Below, piece after piece: positions 34,210 to 47,900 of a DNA stretch of 64,000 nucleotides; the stretch's first letter is position 1; each line of letters begins with the position of its first letter. Source of the stretch: Sipunculus nudus (lineage: Eukaryota; Annelida; Sipuncula; Golfingiida; Sipunculidae); contig CM049309.1 in assembly GCA_026874595.1 (NCBI GenBank), positions 90,604,723 to 90,668,722 on the forward strand. The letters run 5' to 3'. The position numbers were made by a program, and so were the translations under genes. The notes beneath the pieces were generated by a model, which saw only the letters and a program-made list of their open reading frames with translations, was not told the origin of the DNA and did no database searches.

Positions 34210-37200
34210 TTGGTACGGCATGTGCACATATAATTCATTTTCCTGCAGAAACCACGTAACTTCATACATGAAATATGATTTATTTCAGTTATTAGCAGTA
34301 TTAGGAACATCTCTGCCAAAATCCAGCTCAGATAACTTCTTTCCTAGCTAATACTCAAAATACAGTCAGGAGCCAAAGTGAACAGTTACAGTTAATAAGT
34401 TAAAACTCCATGTTGCCCAGTAACGCCCTCTGGTATTTAAAGTGGAACCCAGTCTTTAATTGTATACTTTTCATTTGTGAATATTTTAGTGCAAACTGCA
34501 AATTTTAAATTACATTTGCAGGAAAATAACACCTATAACATTTTTTGTTTCTAGCTTTCATATTAAATTAAATAAATACCAGTTGCAATTTTCTAACTCA
34601 CTCTTGTAATATTACTTATAAATATTATTATTAAATATTATATTAAAGTGGCTATACACAACTGGTGATTTAAACTCATACTCACGTTTTACTTTTTAAA
34701 TACTTTATGAATAGTGCACATTTTTGCCGTGATATCACAATTTTACCTCTAAGAGCAATGTCTCTATTTTTTTTAAACCTTCTACTATATAGTACTTTGT
34801 TCTAGGGTTCTCAACTTCTCACAAAGCGTGGCGCACGGAGAGAGCACGGGTGCTTTGGCCAGGGGAGTGACGGAACCAACTTGTTATCACTGATAATAAA
34901 GCTATCTAGACCAAAAATCATAAAGGACTTCGATCACTTGTAACCAACCATGATTTAGTTGGATTCTGGCCGACTTATTCTCCGGATATAAGGATGAACA
35001 GCGGTGAGCCAGGAGCTTGCACGTGGGAATACGTCTGGTCGACTCTCCCTCAGCTTCCAAAAAGGACGTCTTCCGTTTCCGCCGTGAAGTCTGTTCCTGG
35101 CACCAGGCGGCGCCACCGAAAAAAACTCGCACCCTTCCGCCAGATGTCGTTTCTCAGAACTCAGAACTTTATTCCACTCGCGAATCATGAAACATACCGG
35201 CTTTCACACAGAGTACCGTGGAAACAATATGTAATTATTATTGTTACCCATAGTTAACTATAAACATAACTATAATCATGTTATAAATAAAAAATATATA
35301 AATAATGCATAACACCCTACACAATGCTATCATTTAAAATAAATAGGCCTTACCACCTTTGTGCCAGACAGTGCATAACAAAATGAATGGTGAACAATAC
35401 ATGTAAGTGTCCATAACACTTAAACATGAATGAATTTTATTCATGTCTTTTTTTTTTTAATAAATTTAGCAGAATAGCTTATCTGCCTATGATTTGGGAT
35501 ATACATGAGTTGCTTATATCTTATTATCTTAGGATCAATTGAGTTGTAACATTAAACCGAAAATAATAAATTAATCCCCTAACACATTGCACAAGTCACT
35601 TACTCTTCTATCACCATTAAAAAGTCGACCTCTGTGAACTGGTGATCATGATTCCTCAGTTTGCATTTATACAATGTTTTTTTTTTTTTATTTATAGTTG
35701 TGGTAGTCAAAATAAATATTTCTAAATTTCTAGTTCATTTTTAAACATTCTAGTGTTATTCATACAAATTTGACATTCAGCTAATATCCTTTCCATTAAG
35801 CTAGATCATTCTGATACAACATTTTAAGAAGTGGTTTTAAAACTCTTTAAATTGTGATTTTTTAAAACCAGTATATATGAGAACATCTGACATTCATTAA
35901 AGCTGCCCATTCACCTACTTTTTAAAAAATAGAATTTGTGTAATTTCTAGATTCCTATGTGTATATATTTATGATCTAGGGGTAATTCTTGTTATGAAAA
36001 GTTCTTATAACGCCTCCGTGAAGGATGTATGAACTTGTTTATCAACGTGTCTGTAAACACAGCAATGTTGACGAACGAAAAAAAAAAACAAAAAAAAACG
36101 TGTGACCTAAGGTGGTAGGTTGCATGTATGCGGAGGTAGAAAGGTCACTTGTTGCAAAACGCCATTTGCAAAGCTCTGGCTTATGTTACTTGCTGCCCTT
36201 GTTAAATTTGTTTTGATTATTTTGGCGGGCTCCCACATATTATTAAAAAGTTGATATAAACAAAACAAGCAGATTGTGTGCGGTGATATCCACATTTTCA
36301 GGCATATTTTATATGAGCTCCAACGGATTACCTTTAGTTTATAAAGGTCATATAGGTGATTGGGCCCCTTTATTAATATTTTCGACAAATATTATCCATT
36401 TGTCTATTTGATATAGTGTATCATAGAACCAATTATCGAACTAACAATCTCTCTTGAAAAGTAACTTATCCCAATATGAATTTATGCGGCCGGTATAAAG
36501 TTTGATCTCTATTTGCAATGGGTATCTCTCAAATCACCAAGCACCATGGCTTTGGTGTTGAAATAATAACATTCAAGACAATTCTGCAATTTTTTTATTG
36601 AATCCTTTTAACACAATCCTTTACATTAGAAGGGAGAAAGCATTTAAACAAATAGAACACCTCGCCTCATCTTCCGGTGTTCATGGTATATGGGCCCGAA
36701 AAAAAGGGTTTCTTTGCCCTCTTCCCTGCCTTCCTTTTGCTTTAAGAAAAATGCATTTGTCGGCTATTGCGATGAAAAACTCTTTTTGAGAAATGTGTTA
36801 TTTTTACACAAATTTAATGTTTTTTAAGCCAACCGAGCTAACATACATGCAGGTAATTGCTGATATTATTATAAAATCATTAATATTTCCATTAATGGGT
36901 ATATTTAAATGCATGGTTAAATTTGTTTTGAAAAAGGGTTTTGTATAAATGACAGTCCAGAAGGTAGGAGCTAACATTAATATTTAATAACAAGTAGTTG
37001 CTGATATCAAATTCAGTTTGAGAAACAGCGTGATAAAATTTAGATTTAAAAATACAAAAACTCTTCAATCCCATTATAAGGAGGTTTAGTTTCATACATT
37101 GGTTATAATATTCAATTATTAAATTAAAACATTTCAATGTATATTATATTCCAGATGCTATTTAAATATAACCGTTAAAGTTTTTTTTACGAAATTATTT

Positions 37201-38100
37201 GATTTTAAAATGTTTTGTTTTATACGTAAAATCAGAAGTGCTATTAACAGGCACGCAGTTGCTGATATTTAAATCATTTATATTGTCATATAAAGCTTTA
37301 TTAAGAAACCGAATGATGTTCACAGGAGCTAAATATAGTTGCTGATATTAATATAATTGCCTTTGTCATCAAAGCTCTTCTTATAGAAATGGAATTTAAG
37401 TTTCATTTTGTTTTAAGTTTTAAGTCACAGTCCCATGCAGGAGCTGGTGTATACAGGGTTGCAGATATTTAAATCACTTTGAGAATAAAGTGTGATATTT
37501 TTTTCCTATACAAAAGTCCGTCAACCAATAATATATAGTTTTATACTTTATATAGACTATATAGTTGAAAGAAAAATCTGCATGAATTATTAAATCTCCA
37601 TCAGTGTGTATACCAGATTCCAGATGAATATACAACTTCATCAGATAAAATATTCAACCATTATTTTCCCCGTCGAAAGGATAACCTTAGTTACTGCTAT
37701 AAAAAGTGCCAGGGACTTTTTTTGGTTTTATCATTGACAACTTTATACACAAAGCGCTTAATAATGATGATAGTGTAAAAACTATCATTGTCAAATGCCC
37801 TGTATGTGAGTAAATTCATATTGTATATCTCAGTTTCTTTAATTTATCATTAGTATCATAAACATTTTAACTCGCTGTAGAGAATGGAGTGTTTACCTGG
37901 TGTAAATGCTGTCAAATCCTAGCTGCATGTGCCTGCAGAGGAGAAATCCACTTTTAATTCTAATAAATAACTAATTAATTACCTATTAACATACCATATA
38001 CGTATTAGCCAGTCACAAATGGGACATGTTATAATGTGATATGTTACTTAGAGAAATCATTGCATTGGGGACATGTCCCATATTGACTCACGAAAACATA
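34210..38100. other. Intergenic sequence between RPS20 and TM9SF4
   Basis: Mostly AT-rich and featureless. A CpG-richer island at about 34985-35190 is a candidate for the missing RPS20 promoter and first exon, but no ATG followed by a donor could be fixed there. At about 36840-37480 a loose repeat (AGGAGCT.. then GTTGCTGATATTTAAATCA) recurs four or five times with irregular spacing. Confidence 0.4.
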
Positions 38101-38101
38101 A

Positions 38102-38102
<1 letters not shown>

Positions 38103-38145
<43 letters not shown>

Positions 38146-38146
38146 T
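38103..38146. repeat. (CA)n(TA)n microsatellite
   Basis: CA run passing directly into a TA run. Confidence 0.95.
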
Positions 38147-38279
38147 ATGTGTGCGTTTGATTGATTCCTGAAAGTAAGACATATTTTTTTCAATGTCACG
38201 GTTAAAGAAAAACTGGTTATAAAAACTGTATATAAACTGTATATACCAGGGGGTAGGCCTAATTATTGTTACCAAGAAT

Positions 38280-38760
38280 CAGGCTGACAGACTGAAAATG
38301 TTTTTCGCTTTGTCGAGCACCTACAGGTTGCTGTGGTCAAGACCCCAGCTCCTTAAGCATAGTTCTCAAAGCCAATAGACGTGATGCCACCAAGCCAAGC
38401 AGAGAGCTGCGAGAGACCGCCAACGTTTTACCCGCACCGGTGACTTAACAGGAAAGCCACAGCACCCACAGCCACAAAGGCAAAATTTAAGCAGCATACA
38501 TTCCCTCCACCGATCCCAGCAGCGAAGACCCAGCCATGCCAATCGAGAGCCGAACTCGATCTGTGAAACGACAGAGCTTTGAGACGAGAGCCATTTTATA
38601 CTTGCAGTTTCCTCCGTTTAGACGATTTTAGCCAGTTTTTTCTTCATAAGCATCAGGCCATGCATCAAATTTATATGCATGTCTATGTGTGTTTCGTAAG
38701 TGGTGGCAGGGGCTATACGGACCTACTTTAGACTTGGTCCAGTGTTTGTAAATAAACGAT
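38280..38760. other. CpG-richer block upstream of TM9SF4
   Basis: Less AT-rich than its surroundings. It contains a minus-strand TATAAAA at about 38594 and a short plus-strand frame beginning MPIESRTRSVKRQ that I cannot identify. Possibly regulatory, not assignable. Confidence 0.25.
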
Positions 38761-38907
38761 TTTAAATGAACACAGATTTCACGAATAACACCTATATAGT
38801 ATTCAGACTTGAATAAATATGTTCTGTAATTATAAAATCATGAATAAAATCAAATGTAGCTGTTTTATTAATGTTTCGCAATTGGCAGGTTTGAGATTAT
38901 TCCATGG

Positions 38908-38956
38908 AATCGGAAGTGACACAACACGGCCGGGCTTCCACGTTTGGACAGATAAC
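38908..38956 (+). promoter_or_regulatory. Putative TM9SF4 5'UTR/promoter with ETS-like site
   Basis: CGGAAGTG at 38911-38918 matches the ETS-factor consensus common in housekeeping promoters. It lies 39 bp before the proposed start codon in a locally CpG-richer segment (ACACGGCCGGGCTTCCACG). The transcription start was not fixed. Confidence 0.4.
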
Positions 38957-38968
38957 ATGGCTACCAGG
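38957..38968 (+). CDS. TM9SF4: TM9SF4 exon 1, coding part (MATR)
   Basis: ATGGCTACCAGG directly before GTAGGT. Joined to the next exon it gives MATRM, matching the vertebrate start MATAM. A tiny coding exon, so the call rests on that match, the phase-0 join and the promoter-like context. Confidence 0.65.
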
Positions 38969-41900
38969 GTAGGTTCTGTCGTTGGAAACATATCGCCAAT
39001 CTCCTTAAAATATGTCAAAATGTTACCCTTCACTGTTTAAAAACCTCTATTAATTGCTCTTTCGTTATTTAGAAATGGTTTCACTATGACATAAAGAGAA
39101 ATTGCAAGTACTTGCATATTTATTTAAGTGCGATTTTGCATGACTTCGTGTGTCCAAATGCATTGAAAGTGACGCGTTTGACAGGACGGCAGGGTTTGGT
39201 CTGAATGGGCGGGTCCCCTTAGTAAGAGCGTAAATGTCATTCACTGTTATTATATGTGTTGCATGAGTCTGTTTACAAATCTTAGGGGTATCATAATCAT
39301 TCTGGAGATATAGTACCACCGAAAGAGTAACCGTCAAACTAAATAATTAAACTGTCCAAATTGATATTATTATATAAATGCTATACTTGCTATAAATGCC
39401 TTAACTTGCTTTTGATTTTGTATATGAGAAATAATCCAGTATATGACAAAACAGGTTACAGTGTTTACAAATTTTTCATTGCTGGAGAACTGATTATGAA
39501 CAAGCCAGGCAAACTGCCGACATCAGTCAGTTGAAGGTGATGTGCGACCAATCATTGTAACATCTTTGTGACGCCACTGTAGTTTAACAAACACCACATG
39601 CAGCCATGGACATGGAAAGTGTACCATGGTGGAATGTACTGTCCAGCAGTGCCAGAAAGAGGCAACCCACTGTCCATCAGCATACATACATAGTGTCACA
39701 AAGTAAATAATTTTAACATGATGTATTACTACTTTACATAAAATCTGTTATTATCGCGAAAAAACATGAGGACAAGGGTTTTTGGGAAAGACTAGAAGTA
39801 ATAGTCCTAGATGCCTTATTATATCAATATTTCTTAATAACAATATTTTTGTAATAATGTTAATATTAACCGAGTAATTATCTTGCCATGACTTGTCAAT
39901 ATTGCAAGTAATCATATATTTATATTTTAAAGTCAAGGATTATTTTCAAAATAAAAAAACAATGCAAGCCTCAGTACCACTTCTTCAAGGTACTTTGTAT
40001 TTCTTATAACTTCCCCCTCCTCCCGTGCCCCCTGTGTGGGTCTCTGTGGGAATATGTATGAATATATTTTGATACAGGGATCATTATGCTTTGAAATTTT
40101 CACCTTTTCCAAGAAATTTTTGCCTTTCCATTAATGATTAATCCTACCATCTTATCAAACTTTAAGTCACACTTTGCTCACTCTATAAGAAATCATAGAC
40201 CATTTTATGGGAAAATATAGGAAATTGGGTAGTTGGTGAAACACCGTCTGTAAAATATTTAGTTTTTGTGTCATGTTGGTTACTATTTTCAGCTTCTAAC
40301 GTGTAAAATATCTAAGTGACCACATATCCAACAGATTGGTACAAAATGTAAAATGCCTTTCTGTGCACGTTTGCTTGTCTGAGACAGACGGAAAGGTGTT
40401 ATTACGACCCCTGTTGATATACACTTACAAATATCCGTTTTGATAATGTCAGTATATATGTATATTTCCCATATTATTTAATTATGTGTTTGTGTGTATG
40501 TAATTAAAAAATATTCCAGTTATTATATTTATAGCATTTGCATCTATGATATTTATTGTATCCCCAGACAAGGTGGGGGGGGGGGGTACTATGGTTTAAG
40601 CACAGTACCACCTCCGCCAAAGAAAAAGCTTGTGAGGGAGATAACTGAAAAATATTCAACGGATCTTTATCAAACTTTACATGTGTATAGATATGGGGCA
40701 GAGAAGTCAGAGGACGAAGCCTCATGAAGGGTCATGAACTTTAAAAGGATTGTGACCTTGACCTTATATAGGTCCATTTTTGGTGTAAATCCCAAAATAT
40801 CTTAAAAATCTCAAGAAAGTTTGCATGGATTGGTCCAAAAATCAAGTAGACTGAAGATCTTGATAGCCTTGTCATATACTGGAAACTGTTTATGCCACTT
40901 ATCATCCTTTTCTTGTTTTCACACCTTTTAATACTCTATCATTGCCACTTGACAGTACTGTGAGGCTGTGAGCATTATAAGTCAAAAACTAATGGTAAGA
41001 TTTCTTTCATATTTTGCACATGCATAGATATGGGTCATGGGGTGAGGTCTATTTAAATTTGAGTCATGACCCTTTCTATGAGAATGACCTTGACCTTTAA
41101 TATTTCCATATTTGGTTAAAATCACACAAATAACAACCAGATTTAAGTCAGTTAGTGTAAAGTGCATTTGTTTCACCCAGTTCCAACTCTTCTTATTCAT
41201 ACAGGGTTCCTTTTTTTTTGACAGCATTTCCTTTTCAAGGCCGTCTTCTGCCTGTCCCCAAGAGGACCAGCCTAGAGCCAGTGTTGTTACATTTTGTTTA
41301 AACTGACAGCTCACTGGCTGGTACCCCTCTTGCATAAGCCCATGTGCTGGTGGGTTGTAAGCAAAATGTATCAACATGTGCTGGCAGGTTGTAAGAAAAA
41401 TGTAACAACATTAGCTCTAGGGCGGTCCTCGTAGGGCTAGTATCCGTTTTGCTGGCAGAGGGAACATGGCCATGATAAAATAATCTTAATGTTATAATAG
41501 GTCGATGAAGTGGCACCATAATATGACCTGTTATTTAATAAGAGTAACCTCAAGGAAGCCTGCAGTCTCCGTAGCTCTGTCCTAAGACATATATATGTTC
41601 TCATTGCATGAAGTTCAACCATACAGTCCACCTGAATAAATGAATTAATCATAACTTTGCTTATTCAGTGAAAAACAAACATGGGGTGGGGAAGTCTTAC
41701 TAAGTATCCTTTACTACCACCCCTAATTATTTCTAAAAAAAAATCACCCCAGTCATTGAATGCCAGTGGAGCATCTAATAGTATGTAGTAGGCTAACAAA
41801 TTATTATTTTCAATGATCATTCATTGTTTTCAATTTATTAATTTTTTTTCCTCTCAAAAGACATGAAAAATCTTTCCCCATAGATCAGAAGTGGTGCCCC

Positions 41901-44900
41901 CCAAACCAGTGCAGCCAGGACTACTGTGTTGTAATATTATTAATATATCTGGGTTTAGGATTTAGTAATATTTTTGGAATTCTGACCTTGGAATGAATTT
42001 AATAAATTTCCAGGTCCTTCATGCAAATAAAACTTGATGCTGCCTTCCTCTAGAATAAGCAATGTATTTTGGTAACTCATGGTGGTTAAAGCAAATATTC
42101 TTTAAATTTTGAATTTTATTTTCTACTGTGATATGAAAATTTTGCTTACTAATATCGCGGTTGTAAAAGAAAAAAAATTATATCCAGAAGTCGCTGTTTT
42201 TACAGTTATCCTTGCTTTTACATCAAGTACATATTACTCAACCAAATAAGTTTTGTCTTGATTTGTTTAATACCTTGTTTGTTCCTCAACACTATTTGTA
42301 TTATAAATAGCATGTCTGTCCACAGAATATTTGTTTGGTTTCACCAATGAGAGTGATGCATTGAATCTTGTACATATTGATCATAACTTGATTTACGATC
42401 TGTTGGTATATCTTTATTTGAGGCAGCTTTAAGATTGAATTAATCATGTGTTGTACACAGTCACAAAAAGGATCTGTGAATACTGAGATGATGGATGCAT
42501 GATCAAGTATTGAGCGTGGGATGTTGTATATTCAGATGGCGGTACATCTCTGTTAATGATCAAGTGTTAAGTGTAGGATGTTGTATATTCAGATGGCGGT
42601 ACATCCTCTGTTCGTGATCAAGTGTTAAGTGTAGGATGTTGTATATTCAGATGGCGGTACATCCTCTGTTCATGATCAAGTGTTGAGTGTAGGATGTTGT
42701 ATATTCAGATAGCGGTACATCCTCTGTTCATGATCAAGTGTTAAGTGCAGGATGTTGAATATTCAGATGGCGGTACATCTCTGTTCATGATCAAGTGTTG
42801 AGTGTAGGATGTTGTATATTCAGATGGCGGTACATCCTCTGTTCATGATCAAGTGTTGAGTGTAGGATGTTGTATATTCAGATGGCGGTACATCCTCTGT
42901 TCATGATCAAGAGTTAAGTGTAGGATGTTGTATATTCAGATGGCGGTACATCCTCTGTTCATGCTCAAGTGTTAAGTGTAGGATGTATATTCAGATGGCG
43001 GTACATCTATGGTCATGATCAAGTGTTAAGTGTAGGATGTTGTATATTCAGATAGCGGTACATCTCTGTTCATGATCAAGTGTTAAGTGTAGGATGTTGT
43101 ATATTCAGATAGCGGTACATCTCTGTTCATGATCAAGTGTTAAGTGTAGGATGTTGTATATTCAGATGGCGGTACATCCTCTGTTCATGATCAAGTGTTA
43201 AGTGTAGGATGTTGTATATTCTGATGGCGGTACATCCTCTGTTCATGATCAAGTGTTAAGTGTAGGATGTTGTATATTCAGATGGCGGTATATCCTCTGT
43301 TCATGATCAAGTGTTAAGTGTAGGATGTTGTAAATTCAGATGGCGGTACATCCTCTGGTCATGACCAAGTGTTAAGTGTAGGATGTTGTATATTCAGATG
43401 GCGGTACATATCTGTTCATGATCAAGTGTTAAGTGTAGGATGTTTTATTTTCTGATGGTGGTACATCCTCTGTTCATGATCAAGTGTTAAGTGTAGGATG
43501 TTGTATATTCAGATAGCGGTACATCTCTGTTCATGATCAAGTGTTAAGTGTAGGATGTTGTATATTCAGATGGCGGTACATCCTCTGTTCATGATCAAGT
43601 GTTAAGTGTAGGATGTTGTATATTCTGATGGCGGTACATCCTCTGTTCATGATCAAGTGTTAAGTGTAGGATGTTGTATATTCAGATGGCGGTATATCCT
43701 CTGTTCATGATCAAGTGTTAAGTTTAGGATGTTGTAAATTCAGATGGCGGTACATCCTCTGGTCATGACCAAGTGTTAAGTGTAGGATGTTGTATATTCA
43801 GATGGCGGTACATATCTGTTCATGATCAAGTGTTAAGTGTAGGATGTTTTATTTTCTGATGGTGGTACATCCTCTGTTCATGATCAAGTGTTAAGTGTAG
43901 GATGTTGTATATTCTGATGGCTGTACATCTCTGTTCATGATCAAGTGTTAAGTGTTGGATGTTGTATATTCTGATGGCGGTTCATCTCTGTTCATGATCA
44001 AGTGTTAAGTGTAGGATGTTGTATATTCAGATGGCGGTACATCTCTGTTCATGATCAAGTGTTAAGTATAGGATGTTGTATATTCAGATGGCGGTACATC
44101 CTCTGTTCATGATCAAGTGTTAAGTGTAGGATGTTGTATATTCTGATGGTGGTACATCTCTGTTCATTATCAAGTGTTAAGTGCAGGATGTTTTATTTTC
44201 AGATGGCGGTACATCCTCTGTTCAGCCTTGTAGTGGTGATATTGATGTGTGGAGCTGATGCATTTTATGTGCCAGGTGTTGCACCCATTGATTTCAAAAA
44301 GGGACAGAATGTAGATATTAAGGTGAGTTTTAATTTTAACTTTGTATTTATTAAGTCTGAAAAGCTATAGAAAACAATTAAAATACATTGTTCAGATAAC
44401 CACACATTCAATATCTTTATATGGATGAACTTTAAGCTCTGGACCCAGGGGTCAAAATGTTGGAAAAAAGTTAAATTCCCTTGGGGGAATTCAAGTATTG
44501 GAACTAAGTTCCCTTCGAAGAAAATGCACTCCCTCAGGGTTTTTAATTTTTTCCAATGTAGGAATTTAACATAGCCATTGTCATTGGTGTTTAGGTTACC
44601 CACCAAAGAAAATGTTTCCCTACCTTATGAAATGTGGTGCAACTGCTGATCTAGAATTTTATAAATAAATACAGTTCTTATTGTGCTACTAGTTTAAATT
44701 TGTAGTTTAGTGTTTTTACCCAGTGTCATAAGGTAAACTTACAATGAAAACAAAAAAAAAATGTGATATAATGTTTAAATATTACCATAAAATAACTTTT
44801 TTAATCATGTGGCATTATTAAAATTATTTTATCAGACATAAGGACAGATCTGGTAGATTTAGTGTTGTTATGAAGTTGGCATTTTCAATAAAATTCCTCA

Positions 44901-47900
44901 CTTGTTTTCTCTTTTGTAGTGGCATTTATACTCTAACTCTTATTTCTTTAAATTAAAAAAAAAAAACAGTTTTTTTAGAAAACCAGTTGATTACAGTGGC
45001 ACTGAGAAATTGCTTGCTCTTCTGCATTAAAAACTGCAAAAGCCCTTTTACAATCCAATCCGAATGATGTAAGAATAAAATGGCAAAACAGATTGAATGT
45101 GCTTAGGGGCCATTGTCAAGGTTACCAGAACCAGGGCACACTATGTGCCCGCCATGAGGGTTAGGAGATTTTGTGTACCCCACTTGAATCACATGAGCTT
45201 CTGGCGAATCTTTCTACAAGGCATTAATCAATTATTTCTGTCCAAGTTCTATTAATTTCTAGCTAATTTTTTTCTGTATCTTTAATAAAACAAGTATCCT
45301 GGTCGGCAGAACAGAGATAAGGTTGGTCAGAAACTGGAAGCAGAAGTAATTTTATTGGCACATCTTTCCATTGAAAATGAAGATAATTGAAATGATTTTC
45401 TCTGAGATATAATAAAAAAGGGAAAAGATGAAGTATTTGGTATAAGTGGGAAAGTGACCAGCACCACTGATTTTCCATCAGAGATCGGGAATTCTAAGGC
45501 ACATTTTTACATACCTTGTCGGGAACTGGGTCAGGCATTTAGAATTCCCGTCATCAAAATCAAGTCCCTGGGGAACTGGGCAGTTCATACATTTTGACCC
45601 CTGCAGTGGAGCTACAAATGTGTAAGTATGTGTGCATTTATCAGATGATATGAAAATACGTCATTTTGACCTAAATTCTCCAAGCTGTCTGCCAAGTCTG
45701 GTCTTACCTTTCTCCATGCAAAGGGTTCCCAGATAAGTGTATGCTATATTAAGCATTCTCATATATCTTTGTTTTATGTGAAAAGTCATGTATTTTCAGA
45801 AAGCTTTGCTTGTTTACAGGCTGTTAAGCTAACCAGTACAAAGACACAGCTGCCTTACGAGTATTATTCTTTACCTTTCTGCACCCCAGAATCCGGCATC
45901 GCATACAAACCAGAAAATCTGGGTAAGTCCAATATAACCTGCCTTACAAATAATAAATTTTTGAATGATCCCTTTGGAGACAGAAGGCATCGCATACAAA
46001 CCAGAAAATCTGGGTTAGTCCCATATAACCTGCCAGAGTGCCATACATATAGTAAAATTATAAGTTATCACTTGTGAGACACAGCTCTCTTTGAGGATTG
46101 GAAGATTGTATTATCAACTCTACATTCACTGCAGGCATCACAACACCCAGGTACCACAATATCTGTCGGCCTTAGAAAATGTCACTTTGGTTTTCTGGCA
46201 GGTTATTAAAGCCAGTGTATCATTCTTTTAGTACGCTTGGCTTTTTTTATAGTTCACTCCATTTTATATTGCTGAATGTCAGTTGTAGAAACATATTTTT
46301 TCAAGAAATAACTGTTATGACTAATCATAGTTTCAAGTAGTCTTTAAATATGATTGTCCCTAAAAAATGTTACACAATTAATCATGCTGATGTGGAATTG
46401 CCTTTTTAATATGTTTTTGGGATGTCAAATGTGGCAACTTAGTAGAGTGTTTTAAATGATAGTGAATTTTAAGTGTGTTAAAATGGCTATTTTATTCAAT
46501 GGAAGAACGTTTTGTTTAATTATATATTGTAGTCAGTTATATCAAACAGTGTTATATTACAATGGATTTCTTAGTAAATCTTCTTGTAAACTAAAAATTA
46601 GGCCACCGTGACCTGAATTCTGCAAGTTTTGTGCGTTTTTGTGTGTTTTAGCACTAAGAAAATCAGACTTGTGTTTGTGTTCTTGGCTTCAAAACAAAAC
46701 TTTGCACTCAGCTGGAAAAATTAAGCATTGTGCATCATCTGCACATATAACTAAACATTGTTGCCATGTAAAACATGAAGAAAATCAGCCCAGCCAATTA
46801 TTCAGAACTGTTCCTTACAATTGTTAAATTTCAACATTTTAGCCTGTTGATGTATGAAATTCATGCTTTAGATATCTCAGTAATTATTGCAATAATCTTT
46901 TTGAAATTTGGTAAGCTTATTGATTGAGCCCTTTCAGCTTGTATCAGACTGGTGGCACCACCGTGCAATTTTAATAATATTTTTAGCTCAGATGACTTGT
47001 AGTCATCTGAGCTATAGTTTTGGTTGATTGTCTGTTGTCTGTCTGTCCGTCAGTTTGTCCCTCCGTCTGTTAGACTGGCATGTTTTGAAACCGTTTGACC
47101 TATGAATCCAAAATTTGGCATACTGTTAGATGTCCCCAGGATCTACCAAACCAAAAACTGGGTCACTGAGACTTCTTTCCTTTTGAGAAATTAATGAAAA
47201 ACCTCAATTTTCCTTCAAAAACCTATTATCACACTTCAGGAATGCCTAATTTCAAAACCACTCATCTGTATTTCTTCATATTTACAATAAATATTCCCCT
47301 ATATAGTTTCTATGTACATGTCACAAAAAAGTCAGTATTAGTTCATTGTATCTGCCAAAACAGAGTTTGGATAAAATCACTCAGCAGTTGTTTTGACATA
47401 TCTGCCTAAAATTTTGCATGTTTATACATCTTGTATAGCTTTCTCAATTTTGTGGCAGGTGGCACCACCTACATTTATGTTTACCTTGCAGACATTCAGG
47501 TTTATATCTCAGGACTGGTTTGACTTATCCCCCTGAAATTTTGCATATATATAGATCTCACATAGCTCTTAATCATACACAAAATTGGTGGGGCCACCTG
47601 CCACAATTTTTGCACAGTGGCCTTCTGTTTGTCTGCTGTGGGATAAAATCACTCATATGCAAGTAGTGGTTTAACTTATCTGCCTAAAATTTTGCATATG
47701 TATACAACTTGGACAGCTTTCTGGATTTTGTGGTAGGTGGCACAACCAACATACACAATTTGGCTGCAGGCATCCATGCTAATATGCAACACACCTCACT
47801 CTATTTCCCCTTGCCACTCAATCCATGCCTAACTTCACCCGTCCCACTCTGATTTTGGCGGATACACATAGACATGCAACTACCCGTATTCTAGTTTATA

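Noticed and set aside
34902-35188. RPS20 first exon in the CpG-richer island at about 35.0-35.2 kb
   Set aside because: The island is plausible as a promoter, but no pyrimidine-start 5'UTR followed by ATG and a donor could be identified.
38520-38600. Histone or snRNA gene suggested by a minus-strand TATAAAA and basic short peptide
   Set aside because: No histone motif or snRNA sequence could be matched downstream.
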